Shown here: piece after piece, positions 1-8,282 of the stretch
Position numbering within the stretch: position 1 is the stretch's first letter
How the letters are laid out: the number at the start of each line of letters is the position of its first letter
Assembly (NCBI RefSeq): GCF_004119495.1
Contig: NZ_NRQU01000014.1
Coordinates: 22,592-86,591, forward strand
Direction of reading: 5' to 3'
Origin: Flavobacterium sp. YO12
GTDB lineage: Bacteria > Bacteroidota > Bacteroidia > Flavobacteriales > Flavobacteriaceae
Length of the DNA: 64,000 nucleotides
Notes under the pieces: generated by a model
Told to the model about the DNA's origin: nothing
What the model saw: only the letters and a program-made list of their open reading frames with translations
Databases searched by the model: none
Position numbers and translations under genes: made by a program

Positions 1-522
1 CAATCTACTGATACTGAAAAAGATCCAATTGTCTACCAAATTCAAGTTGCAAAAGATAACGGATTTACTCAAATTGTTAATACACTTAACAACTCAACCG
101 TTAGCTCCTCTCTTTCGTTAGAGAAAAATACAGCATATTATTGGAGAGTACAAGCAGCAGACAGCAAAGGTTTATCAAGTGCTTACTCTGCAACTTTCAA
201 ATTTTATACTGCAGGAACAGGTGTTGTAAATCATTTACCATTTGCTCCAGAGTTAGTTCAGCCAGCAATAAATTCTACTTTAAGCACAGCAACGGCCACT
301 TTAAAATGGAAGGCATCTGATGTTGACGCAAATGATATTCTAACTTACGATGTGTATTTTGGAACAACTAATCCTCCAACAGCAAAAGTTGCCGAAAATA
401 TAAGCGCTTCTTCATTTGATGTTACGCTTGACGCCACAAAAGAGTACTTCTGGAAAGTTGTCGTAAAAGACAACAAAGGAGGTGAAACTGTTGGACAGGT
501 TTGGAAATTTAAAACCAACTAG
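1..522 (+). CDS. C-terminal part of a secreted fibronectin-III-like repeat protein (5' end outside the window)
   Basis: Frame 1 is open from the first base to TAG at 520-522 (173 residues). The sequence shows two beta-sandwich-like repeats of about 85-95 residues with similar phrases, YYWRVQAADSKG followed by YFWKVVVKDNKGG. This is the usual look of fibronectin type III or cadherin-like modules in Bacteroidota surface proteins. No C-terminal sorting domain is obvious; the protein simply ends after the last strand (VWKFKTN). The function of the whole protein cannot be told from this fragment. A strong convergent hairpin follows the stop. Confidence 0.8.
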   Translation, partial: QSTDTEKDPIVYQIQVAKDNGFTQIVNTLNNSTVSSSLSLEKNTAYYWRVQAADSKGLSSAYSATFKFYTAGTGVVNHLPFAPELVQPAINSTLSTATATLKWKASDVDANDILTYDVYFGTTNPPTAKVAENISASSFDVTLDATKEYFWKVVVKDNKGGETVGQVWKFKTN

Positions 523-550
523 CTCTTAAATAATCACAATTAGTTAAATC

Positions 551-589
551 AAAAATCCCGTTTTCATTCAGTTGAAAACGGGATTTTTT
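551..589. terminator. Bidirectional intrinsic terminator
   Basis: Inverted repeat with arms AAAAATCCCGTTTTCA and TGAAAACGGGATTTTTT around a short loop. It lies between two convergent genes and has a T-run on both strands, so it can end both. Confidence 0.8.
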
Positions 590-607
590 CATATTTTAAA
601 GTTTATC

Positions 608-1465
608 TTAAAGAATCTCTTCGCAGGTAAAAACATCTTTCAGTCGCACGCCTTTCTCAGTATGTTCAACCGTTATAATTTGATTATGTGCATCGTGTTC
701 TAAAAACAAATAATAATTATTGTCAGCAGCGGCATTCAAAAATTTTGATTTTTCAGGCATTGTCAATAATGGACGCGTATCGTACCCCATTACATACGGT
801 AACGGAATATGTCCAGCAGTAGCCAATAAATCTGCGCAAAAAACGATGGTTTTATCTTGATATTGAATGTGCGGAATCATCTGTTTTTCGGTATGCCCAT
901 CAACGTAATAAATCCCAAAATTCATTTCTTCAGAAAATGCAAAATCACTTTCAGAACGTTTTATAAAATTCAACTGACCGCTTTCCTGCATTGGTAAAAT
1001 ATTTTCCGAAAGAAAAGAAGCTTTTTCACGCGCATTTGGTTTTGTAGCCCATTCCCAATGATTTTCATTTGTCCAAAACTTCGCATTTTTAAAAGCCGGC
1101 TCATAAAAAGTTTTATCAGAATTCCACTGAACACTTCCTCCGCAATGGTCAAAATGCAAATGCGTCATAAAAACATCCGTAATATCATCTCTATGAAAAC
1201 CATATTTTGCCAAAGATTTATCAATCGAATGAGATCCCCAAAGCGAGTAATAACCAAAAAACTTTTCTGATTGTTTATCTCCCATTCCGGTATCAATTAA
1301 AATCAAACGATTTCCATCTTCAATCAACAAACAACGTGCGGCTATATCGATAAGATTATTATCATCTGCAGGATTGGTTTTGTTCCAAATTGTTTTAGGT
1401 ACAACACCAAACATTGCACCGCCGTCTAACTTAAAATTTCCTGATTCTATTGGATAAAGTTTCAT
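608..1465 (-). CDS. MBL-fold metallo-hydrolase
   Basis: A 285-residue metallo-beta-lactamase-fold enzyme. The metal motif HLHFDH lies at residues 102-107. A downstream DGHT histidine, the aspartate of FCADLL and a late EHDAH histidine complete a two-metal site. An early DTG (58-60) is also typical. There is no signal peptide, so it is probably cytoplasmic. The layout resembles the lactonase-like branch of the superfamily, but the substrate cannot be assigned. ATG start at 1465; it converges on the upstream surface-protein gene and has no clear operon partner. Confidence 0.85.
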   Translation of the reverse strand: MKLYPIESGNFKLDGGAMFGVVPKTIWNKTNPADDNNLIDIAARCLLIEDGNRLILIDTGMGDKQSEKFFGYYSLWGSHSIDKSLAKYGFHRDDITDVFMTHLHFDHCGGSVQWNSDKTFYEPAFKNAKFWTNENHWEWATKPNAREKASFLSENILPMQESGQLNFIKRSESDFAFSEEMNFGIYYVDGHTEKQMIPHIQYQDKTIVFCADLLATAGHIPLPYVMGYDTRPLLTMPEKSKFLNAAADNNYYLFLEHDAHNQIITVEHTEKGVRLKDVFTCEEIL

Positions 1466-1548
1466 GAGTATAAATTTCTAATAAGAAAACAAAGCTAGGA
1501 AATCAATTTCCTTTATACTACAAATTCTATTTAAAAACTCCCTACTCT

Positions 1549-2475
1549 TTATTCTAAAGTAATCGAAGTACTTCCTATGATTTCTTGCTTATCAAAAAAG
1601 TTAACAAAATAAGTTCCTTTTTTAAAATCATTTTCATCAGCATTTAAAATGCCGTAAACATTGACAGGTTTTCCTTGAAAATCTACTGCTACAATAAAAC
1701 TGTAAACCAAAGCTTTATCATTTCCGAATTCAATTAATTTATCTTCTCCTAAAACTGTGTTTTTTTGATCTAAAACTTGAATATAAAAAATCTTTTTTCC
1801 TGTTTTAGCTACCGAATTTCCATTGATAGAAAAGCTCACTTTAAGCTTTTGTGTATGCTTGGCTTTATCCGTTTCTAGCTCTTTTCCAGAGTTTTTCTCG
1901 CGCAATGCAACTACTTTAAAATTATTCAGTGATAACCTTGAAGCGTCTTTTATCGTCGATTCCAGTTTTTTTTGTTTCAAAATTAAAGTGTCATTTTGCG
2001 CCTTTTGCTGATACATCACAACATTCTGGGACTCAATTTCGGTAAGTAAATTTTGGTTTTGAGATTTGAGACTTTTAATTTCTAAACCTTTAGATTCTAA
2101 TGTCGTTTTTAAATCTAAAAGTTGTTTTCTATAAATTTGAATCTGAGTAATCGAAGGATTTTTTGAAGCTTTAATAATCTCCATCAAGTTTTCGACATTT
2201 TTTCGTTCAAGCTCCAATTGCTGCGATAACGAAGTCTTTTCTAGAATAGCCAAATCATATTGCTGCTTTAAAACATTCAAAGAATCTATAATATTTTTTT
2301 GTGCTGTAGATTCCTTGCTTGGCTCTGCAAGATTATTTTTAATCGAAGGAGTCGCATTATCTTTGGTACTTTCCTTTAATTCACTGCTAAAAATAAAGAA
2401 TGTAGCTCCTATTCCAAAAACAAAAAATACTGCAAAAAGTGCTTTTACCCACTTATTCATATACTGTTTTTTCAT
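1549..2475 (-). CDS. Membrane-anchored coiled-coil protein of unknown function
   Basis: A 308-residue protein with one N-terminal transmembrane segment (about residues 9-30). A long charged coiled coil follows (about 60-190), rich in heptad-like Leu, Gln and Lys. A C-terminal domain (about 195-305) looks beta-rich, with phrases such as KVSFSINGNS and FYIQVLDQKN. I do not recognise a named family with certainty. The topology suggests an inner-membrane anchor with a periplasmic rod and a globular tip. ATG at 2475 is followed directly by the hydrophobic segment, which supports this start. It appears to be monocistronic. Confidence 0.7.
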   Translation of the reverse strand: MKKQYMNKWVKALFAVFFVFGIGATFFIFSSELKESTKDNATPSIKNNLAEPSKESTAQKNIIDSLNVLKQQYDLAILEKTSLSQQLELERKNVENLMEIIKASKNPSITQIQIYRKQLLDLKTTLESKGLEIKSLKSQNQNLLTEIESQNVVMYQQKAQNDTLILKQKKLESTIKDASRLSLNNFKVVALREKNSGKELETDKAKHTQKLKVSFSINGNSVAKTGKKIFYIQVLDQKNTVLGEDKLIEFGNDKALVYSFIVAVDFQGKPVNVYGILNADENDFKKGTYFVNFFDKQEIIGSTSITLE

Positions 2476-2849
2476 AATTACTCACAATTTATTACAAAAA
2501 TAACAATATAACAACAGTTATAATAAGTACAAATACGGTTTTTAATTTTATTTGCCATTAAAATACGAGAATCGCAAAAATTTACAAAAATCATCAAACT
2601 TTTCGCTCAACAAACAAGATCACTGTAAAAAAAAAGAGATACATTTTTGCCCTGTTTTCAGCAAAATAAATTCTATCTATTTTAACATTTGTTATAATAA
2701 TGTGAACCGCTATGGAAAAAGGTTTTTAAGTCGTATCTTTGCAGACAATTTCATTTGAACTGAGAAATTGGCATTTTATTTAATGTAATATTTTGATTAC
2801 TATTTAGATGCGATTTTAAATGATCTTTTAAAAACAAATACCATAAACA
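2476..2849. other. Intergenic region between divergent genes
   Basis: AT-rich spacer with no convincing gene. A possible 68-codon frame here has no family features and low complexity. The only clear signal is the suf promoter box near its right end. Confidence 0.6.
2734..2741 (+). promoter_or_regulatory. Bacteroidota -7 box (TATCTTTG) of the suf operon
   Basis: Exact match to TAnnTTTG about 110 nt before the sufA start. This implies a leader of about 100 nt. No clean -33 TTG lies at the usual distance, so it may depend on an activator. No conserved regulator site was recognised in the leader. Confidence 0.6.
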
Positions 2850-3179
2850 ATGATAAAGGTTTCTGATACAGCCAAAAAGAAAATCATCGATTTGATGACT
2901 GATGATGGTTTTGACGCCGCAAACGACTATGTAAGAGTAGGCGTAAAAAGTGGTGGATGCTCTGGTTTGTCTTATGATTTAAAATTTGACAAAACCAAAG
3001 GCGACGATGATAAAGTATTCGTAGATAATGACATACAAATAGCAGTTGAAAAAAAATCATTCCTATATTTAGCCGGAACAATTCTTGAATTTTCAGGCGG
3101 ATTAAACGGAAAAGGATTTGTTTTCAACAATCCAAATGCAAGCAGAACTTGCGGATGCGGAGAATCATTCTCTCTTTAA
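2850..3179 (+). CDS. sufA: SufA/IscA-type Fe-S assembly (HesB family) protein
   Basis: A 109-residue A-type Fe-S carrier, the usual length for the family. The three conserved cysteines are C37 (GGCSGLSY) and C101 and C103 (TCGCGESF). Such proteins accept a cluster from the SufBCD scaffold and pass it to target enzymes in the cytoplasm. It is the first gene of the suf cluster, with sufB starting 95 nt downstream. The identity as an A-type carrier is secure; choosing SufA over IscA or ErpA rests on the neighbours. Confidence 0.93.
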   Translation: MIKVSDTAKKKIIDLMTDDGFDAANDYVRVGVKSGGCSGLSYDLKFDKTKGDDDKVFVDNDIQIAVEKKSFLYLAGTILEFSGGLNGKGFVFNNPNASRTCGCGESFSL

Positions 3180-3274
3180 AAATTAAATAATTGCAAAATT
3201 TAAAGATTTAAAAATTACGGAAGTGATTTTAATATTTAAATCCTTCAATTTTTAAATCTTTCAATAAAAAAACA

Positions 3275-4723
3275 ATGAGCAAATACACCGAAGACGATTT
3301 AAAAATCGAACTGGAAACTAAAGAATATGAGTACGGATTTTATACTAATATAGAATCTGAGACTTTCCCTATTGGCTTAAACGAAGACATCGTGAGAGCT
3401 ATTTCTCTTAAAAAAGAAGAACCTGAATGGATGACCGAATGGCGCATCGAGGCTTTCCGCGCATGGAAAGAAATGATTGAGCCAGAATGGGCAAATGTTC
3501 ATTATGAAAAACCAGATTTTCAGGCGATTTCTTATTACTCAGCTCCAAAACAAGTAGATCCTAACAAAACTTTGGACGATGTAGATCCGGAATTATTAGA
3601 GATGTACAAAAAACTTGGAATTTCTGTTGATGAACAAAAAATGATGAACAATGTCGCTATGGATATTGTTGTCGATTCTGTTTCAGTAGCTACAACTTTC
3701 AAGAAAACTTTGGCCGAAAAAGGAATTATTTTCTGTCCAATTTCTGAAGCTATTAAAGAACATCCAGAATTAGTAAAAAAATATTTAGGAACGGTTGTAC
3801 CTCAAAAAGACAACTTCTACGCAGCATTAAACTCAGCAGTTTTCTCTGACGGAAGTTTCTGTTATATTCCAAAAGGTGTTCGTTGCCCAATGGAACTTTC
3901 AACTTATTTCAGAATTAATCAGGCAGGAACAGGACAATTCGAAAGAACTTTGGTGATTGCTGATGCAGGAAGTTATGTTTCTTATTTAGAAGGATGTACT
4001 GCTCCAAGTCGCGATGAAAATCAATTACACGCTGCTGTAGTTGAATTAATCGCTTTGGATGATGCTGAAATTAAGTATTCTACCGTTCAAAACTGGTTTC
4101 CTGGAAACAAAGAAGGAAAAGGTGGAGTTTACAACTTCGTAACCAAAAGAGGTTTATGCGAAACAAATGCTAAAATTTCTTGGACACAAGTAGAAACAGG
4201 TTCTGCTGTAACTTGGAAATATCCATCTTGCGTATTAAAAGGAGATAATTCGGTAGGAGAATTTTATTCGATTGCTGTTACCAATAATTACCAACAAGCA
4301 GATACTGGAACTAAAATGATCCATTTAGGAAAAAACACTAAATCGACTATTATTTCTAAAGGTATTTCGGCTGGTAAATCACAAAACAGCTACCGTGGTT
4401 TAGTGCAAATCTCTCCCAGAGCAGAGAATGCAAGAAACTTTTCACAATGTGACTCATTGTTAATGGGGAATAATTGTGGAGCACATACTTTCCCGTATAT
4501 CGAAAGTAAAAATCCATCGGCTAAAATTGAGCACGAAGCAACTACAAGTAAAATTGGAGAAGATCAGGTTTTTTATTGCAACCAAAGAGGTATCCCGACT
4601 GAAAAAGCGATTGCCTTAATTGTAAACGGTTTCAGTAAAGATGTATTGAATAAACTTCCAATGGAATTTGCGGTTGAAGCGCAAAAATTATTAGAGATTT
4701 CTTTAGAAGGTTCTGTTGGATAA
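3275..4723 (+). CDS. sufB: Fe-S cluster scaffold protein SufB
   Basis: A 482-residue SufB, the usual length. The C-terminal beta-helix contains the QCDS cysteine (C392) and the IEHE acidic/histidine pair (residues 418-421) that correspond to the cluster-assembly residues studied in E. coli SufB. With SufC and SufD it forms the SufBCD scaffold, where sulfur from SufS/SufE and iron combine. ATG at 3275. Its stop is followed 7 nt later by the ATG of the next gene, so the two are cotranscribed. Confidence 0.97.
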   Translation: MSKYTEDDLKIELETKEYEYGFYTNIESETFPIGLNEDIVRAISLKKEEPEWMTEWRIEAFRAWKEMIEPEWANVHYEKPDFQAISYYSAPKQVDPNKTLDDVDPELLEMYKKLGISVDEQKMMNNVAMDIVVDSVSVATTFKKTLAEKGIIFCPISEAIKEHPELVKKYLGTVVPQKDNFYAALNSAVFSDGSFCYIPKGVRCPMELSTYFRINQAGTGQFERTLVIADAGSYVSYLEGCTAPSRDENQLHAAVVELIALDDAEIKYSTVQNWFPGNKEGKGGVYNFVTKRGLCETNAKISWTQVETGSAVTWKYPSCVLKGDNSVGEFYSIAVTNNYQQADTGTKMIHLGKNTKSTIISKGISAGKSQNSYRGLVQISPRAENARNFSQCDSLLMGNNCGAHTFPYIESKNPSAKIEHEATTSKIGEDQVFYCNQRGIPTEKAIALIVNGFSKDVLNKLPMEFAVEAQKLLEISLEGSVG

Positions 4724-4730
4724 TTTGAAG

Positions 4731-5219
4731 ATGGAAAATAAAAAAGTCATCATTTTAGGTTCTTCCAGAAAAAACGGCAACACAACAAAAATTGTGGACG
4801 AAATTGTGAAAGAATACCATATTGATGTAGTAAATCTAAGTGATTATAATATTTCATATTATGATTACGAAAGCAAAAATATAGAAGATGATTTTTTGCC
4901 TTTGATTAAAAAGATTATCGAAAATCATGATACTTTCATTTTTGCAACGCCCATTTATTGGTATAATATGAGCGGAATTATGAAGGTCTTTTTTGATCGG
5001 TTTTCAGATTTAATCCGAATTGAAAAAGAAACTGGAAGAAAACTTAGAGGAAAAAAAATTGGCGTGATCTCAAATTCACACGACAATGAAATCGAAGAAA
5101 GTTTTTACATTCCGTTTAAAAAAACAGCCGATTATTTAGGCATGGAATATTTAGGACATGCGCATTTTAATGCCAATATCCTAAACCAAACAACAAAAAT
5201 AGAATTGACATTTATATAA
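4731..5219 (+). CDS. Flavodoxin-fold NAD(P)H-dependent FMN reductase
   Basis: A 162-residue flavodoxin-like protein. The phosphate-binding loop GSSRKNGNTTKI at the N-terminus and the later FATPIYWYNMSG region are typical of NADPH-dependent FMN reductases and iron-sulfur flavoproteins, but no cluster-binding cysteines are seen. I chose ATG 4731 because an upstream in-frame TTG (4716) would overlap sufB and precede the family's start. It sits between sufB and sufC, 11 nt before sufC. It could supply electrons or reduced flavin for iron handling, but that is inferred from position only. Confidence 0.85.
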   Translation: MENKKVIILGSSRKNGNTTKIVDEIVKEYHIDVVNLSDYNISYYDYESKNIEDDFLPLIKKIIENHDTFIFATPIYWYNMSGIMKVFFDRFSDLIRIEKETGRKLRGKKIGVISNSHDNEIEESFYIPFKKTADYLGMEYLGHAHFNANILNQTTKIELTFI

Positions 5220-5230
5220 AATAAAAAACA

Positions 5231-5977
5231 ATGTTATCAATAAAAAACCTTCACGCCTCAATTGGTGATAAAGAAATCCTAAAAGGAATTAATATAGAAG
5301 TTAAAGCTGGCGAAGTACACGCTATCATGGGACCAAACGGTTCTGGAAAAAGTACACTTTCTGCTGTTATTGCAGGAAACGAAAACTACGAAGTTACTGA
5401 CGGAGAAGTTTTCCTTGACGGAGAAGATCTTGCAGATTTAGCTCCAGAAGAAAGAGCACACAAAGGAGTTTTCCTTTCGTTTCAATATCCTGTAGAAATT
5501 CCTGGAGTTAGTGTAACTAACTTTATGAAAACTGCAATCAACGAAACTCGTAAAGCAAACGGTCAAGAAGAAATGCCGGCAAACGAAATGCTGAAAGTGA
5601 TTCGTGAGAAATCTGAATTATTAGAAATCGATCGTAAATTTTTATCTCGTTCTTTAAACGAAGGTTTTTCTGGAGGAGAGAAAAAAAGAAACGAAATTTT
5701 CCAAATGGCGATGTTGGAGCCAAAATTAGCTATCCTTGACGAAACCGATTCTGGTCTTGATATCGATGCTTTAAGAATTGTTGCAAATGGTGTAAACAAA
5801 TTAAAAAGCGAGAAAAATGCAATTATCGTTATCACGCACTACCAACGTTTGTTAGATTATATCGTTCCTGATTTCGTTCACGTTTTGTACAACGGAAGAA
5901 TTGTAAAATCTGGAGGAAAAGAATTAGCATATGAGCTAGAGGAAAAGGGTTACGATTGGATCAAAGCAGAGAATTAA
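5231..5977 (+). CDS. sufC: Fe-S assembly ATPase SufC
   Basis: A 248-residue ABC-type ATPase of the SufBCD scaffold. Walker A is GPNGSGKST (34-42). The signature region [14 protein letters not shown] and the Walker B stretch [12 protein letters not shown] are SufC-specific in form. It has no membrane domain. It powers conformational change of SufBD during cluster assembly. The suf transcript continues downstream into a four-helix-bundle gene and sufD. Confidence 0.97.
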   Translation: MLSIKNLHASIGDKEILKGINIEVKAGEVHAIMGPNGSGKSTLSAVIAGNENYEVTDGEVFLDGEDLADLAPEERAHKGVFLSFQYPVEIPGVSVTNFMKTAINETRKANGQEEMPANEMLKVIREKSELLEIDRKFLSRSLNEGFSGGEKKRNEIFQMAMLEPKLAILDETDSGLDIDALRIVANGVNKLKSEKNAIIVITHYQRLLDYIVPDFVHVLYNGRIVKSGGKELAYELEEKGYDWIKAEN

Positions 5978-5979
5978 TA

Positions 5980-6010
5980 AGTCTTAAAGTCAAAAGTCAT
6001 AAAGTTGAAA
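5980..6010 (+). repeat. Intergenic repeat, 'agtcataaag' family, 5' flank of the four-helix-bundle gene
   Basis: Reiterated AGTC-TTAAAGTC-AAAAGTCATAAAG motifs immediately after the sufC stop. The same words reappear on the other side of the next gene (6371-6405) and at 12350. Confidence 0.6.
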
Positions 6011-6016
6011 TAAAGC

Positions 6017-6385
6017 ATGAGTAAGTTTAAATCTTTTGAGGAAATAAATTCTTGGCAAAAATCTCGAATCTTCAATAAGAAAATATATTTGATTACCGAA
6101 AATTCTAATTTCAAAAAAGACTTTGATTTTGTTAGACAAATAAGACGTGCATCCCTTTCTATATCATCAAATATAGCAGAGGGTTTTGAGAGAAATACAG
6201 ACAAAGAGTTTATTTACTTTTTATATGTAGCCAAAGCATCAGCAGGAGAAGTTAGATCTCAATTATATTTAGCTTTTGATTTAGAATATATTATAAAAGA
6301 AGAATTTGAAATGCTTTTGGAATCGATAACAGAAATATCGAAATTATTAGGCGGTTTCATTAAATATTTGAGTCAAAAGTCATAA
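6017..6385 (+). CDS. Four-helix-bundle protein (23S rRNA intervening-sequence / S23 family)
   Basis: A 122-residue all-alpha protein. The motifs FVRQIRRASLSISSNIAEG near residue 50 and FLYVAKASAGEVRSQL near residue 75 are diagnostic of the S23/IVS four-helix-bundle family, related in fold to Avd proteins of diversity-generating retroelements. The biochemical role is unknown. It sits inside the suf operon but is flanked on both sides by the same simple intergenic repeat. That suggests it is a passenger carried by the repeat and not a SUF component. ATG 6017 gives the family's normal start (KSFEEINSWQKS). Confidence 0.88.
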   Translation: MSKFKSFEEINSWQKSRIFNKKIYLITENSNFKKDFDFVRQIRRASLSISSNIAEGFERNTDKEFIYFLYVAKASAGEVRSQLYLAFDLEYIIKEEFEMLLESITEISKLLGGFIKYLSQKS

Positions 6386-6493
6386 AGTCAAAAGTTGTAA
6401 AGTCTTTTTCAGACTCAACTTAATTTATGATTTTTTCACAAAAATAGTCGACAATCCAGAGTCTTTCGACTTTCGACTTTCGACTTTAAGACT
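6371..6493 (+). repeat. Intergenic inverted repeat, 'agtcataaag/gactttcgacttt' family
   Basis: Begins with AGTCAAAAGTCATAAAG and ends with three tandem TTTCGAC-type words and GACTTTAAGACT, which pair with the first arm. It lies between the four-helix-bundle gene and sufD. A similar dyad without any gene is at 12350-12419. Confidence 0.7.
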
Positions 6494-6503
6494 AAAACAC
6501 AAA

Positions 6504-7819
6504 ATGGATTTAAAAGAAAAATTAGTATCGTCTTTTATGGCTTTTGAAGAGCGTGTCGATGTACATTCAGATTTACATGACATACGCACAAATGCTTTAA
6601 AAAACTTCGAAAATAAAGGTTTCCCAACCAAAAAAGAAGAAGCTTGGAAATATACATCGCTAAATGCCATCTTAAAAAATGACTTTTCGGTTTTCCAAAA
6701 CAGGAAAATGCAATCGAATTCAGTCAGGTAAAAAAATACTTTTTACACGAAATTGACACTTATAAATTAGTATTTGTCGATGGCGTATTTAGTTCGCATT
6801 TGTCTTCTACAACGCATGACGGAATCGATGTTTGCTTGATGTCATCAGCATTAACCAAACCAAAATATAAAATGATTATTGACACCTACTTTAATCAAAT
6901 TGCAAGTAAAGATGACAGCTTGACTTCATTGAATACTGCATTTGCAATGGAAGGTGCGTTTATCAATATTCCGAAGAAAAAAGTAGCAGATAAACCAATT
7001 GAGATTATGTATTTCTCAACTGGAAGCGAAGCAGCTTTAATGGTTCAGCCAAGAAATTTGATTATTGTGGGAGAAAATTCACATGTTCAAATTATCGAGC
7101 GTCACCAAAGCTTGAATGAAAACCCAGTTTTAACCAATTCGGTTACAGAGATTTTTGCTCAAAAACGTGCGATTGTTGATTATTACAAAATTCAAAACGA
7201 TAATAGTGAAGCCAATTTAATTGACAACACTTACGTTTCACAACAACAGGAAAGTCATGCTTATGTGCACACTTTCTCTTTTGGTGGAAATTTAACTCGT
7301 AACAACTTAAACTTCTATCACTTTGGAGAAAGATTGACAAGTACGTTGAACGGAATTTCAATCTTAAATGACAAACAACACGTTGACCATTATACTTTGG
7401 TAAACCACGCAACGCCAAACTGCGAAAGTTTCCAGGATTATAAGGGAATTTTCTCTGATCGTTCAACAGGAGTTTTCAACGGAAAAGTTTTGGTAGAAAA
7501 AGAAGCTCAAAAAACAAATGCTTTCCAAAAAAGTAATAACATTTTATTGAGCGACAAAGCTACTATCAACGCAAAACCACAATTAGAGATTTTCGCTGAT
7601 GACGTAAAATGTTCTCACGGTTGTACCGTTGGACAATTGGATGAAACAGCAATGTTCTACATGCAATCTCGTGGAATTCCACAAAAAGAAGCTAAAGCTT
7701 TATTAATGTACGCATTTTCAAATGCCGTTATCGAAAGCATCAAAATACCAGAATTAAAACAAAGAATTACTAAAATCATCGCCATGAAATTGGGCGTGAA
7801 TTTAGGATTTGATTTATAG
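6504..7819 (+). pseudogene. sufD: sufD, Fe-S scaffold subunit, split by a one-base frameshift
   Basis: The N-terminal frame (6504-6731) begins MDLKEKLVSSFMAFEE and stops after 75 codons. The rest of SufD, including a SHGCTVGQLDETAMFYMQSRG region typical of the C-terminal beta-helix, runs in another frame to 7819. Adding one T to the T-run at 6691-6694 (GGTTTTCC) joins both into a single protein of about 438 residues, the normal SufD length, with no other stop. Everything else is intact. SufD is normally required for SufBCD function, so a sequencing indel is at least as likely as a true mutation. Confidence 0.9.
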
Positions 7820-7824
7820 TATTG

Positions 7825-7924
7825 TTTAACCGCAAGGTTCGCAAAGAATTACGCAAAGTTCGCAAAGGTTTATTACAAAACTTTGCGAACTTTGCGCTTT
7901 TTACTTGGCGTCTTTGCGGTTAAA
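7825..7924. repeat. Long intergenic inverted repeat, 'ttaaccgcaaagttcgcaaag' family
   Basis: A 100-nt dyad. TTTAACCGCAA at the left pairs with TTGCGGTTAAA at the right. Inner GCAAAGTTCGCAAAG and CTTTGCGAACTTTGC arms also pair. It lies between convergent sufD and the opposite-strand block, so the folded RNA could act as a terminator or stabiliser. Shorter relatives occur near 14021 and 60835. Confidence 0.8.
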
Positions 7925-7926
7925 TT

Positions 7927-8097
7927 TTATTTTTTCACTCTAAGAACAAATAATATAAATCCAAAAAAAGCCAAACTTAATCCGAGACAAAAAGAAATTG
8001 TACTTATTGGATGTCCCAATGTTGTCGTAAATCCAAATCCTCCAAGAAGCCAACCAGAAAGCATCATAAAAATTGGCACTTTAATTTCGTTTTTCAT
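7927..8097 (-). CDS. Small two-TM membrane protein
   Basis: A 56-residue hydrophobic protein with two probable transmembrane helices (about 8-26 and 32-50) and a basic tail RVKK. I chose ATG 8097, four bases after the stop of the preceding small gene. Upstream in-frame ATGs at 8118 and 8142 would overlap that gene. Function unknown. It is the last of three tightly spaced genes starting with the serine hydrolase. Confidence 0.6.
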   Translation of the reverse strand: MKNEIKVPIFMMLSGWLLGGFGFTTTLGHPISTISFCLGLSLAFFGFILFVLRVKK

Positions 8098-8101
8098 TAA
8101 A

Positions 8102-8278
8102 TTATCTCTTAAAGACATTAAATAAGAAGGAAAAGAATCCAAATAAAATCATTCCAAATCCTACGAATAAAAATAATTTGCCAAAAAAAGGAATGATTCT
8201 AATTAGTAATGAAAACGACAAAATCAAAACAACAAACCCTACAATTCCAATTAGAATTGATTTCAAAACTGGATTCAT
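8102..8278 (-). CDS. Small two-TM membrane protein
   Basis: A 58-residue frame starting MNPVLKSILIGIVGF and ending LFNVFKR. It has two hydrophobic helices (about 6-27 and 32-53) separated by a short turn with prolines and glycine. It begins four bases after the stop of the serine-hydrolase gene and is followed four bases later by another small membrane protein, so translation is probably coupled. Not recognised as a named family. The spacing and clean hydrophobic pattern are the evidence that it is real. Confidence 0.6.
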   Translation of the reverse strand: MNPVLKSILIGIVGFVVLILSFSLLIRIIPFFGKLFLFVGFGMILFGFFSFLFNVFKR

Positions 8279-8282
8279 ACAA

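Noticed and set aside
1058..1270. Frames on the plus strand inside the MBL-hydrolase gene
   Set aside because: They lie opposite a clearly conserved coding frame and have no recognisable features.
2552..2758. 68-codon plus-strand frame upstream of sufA
   Set aside because: Low-complexity sequence, no family features, and it overlaps the suf promoter box.
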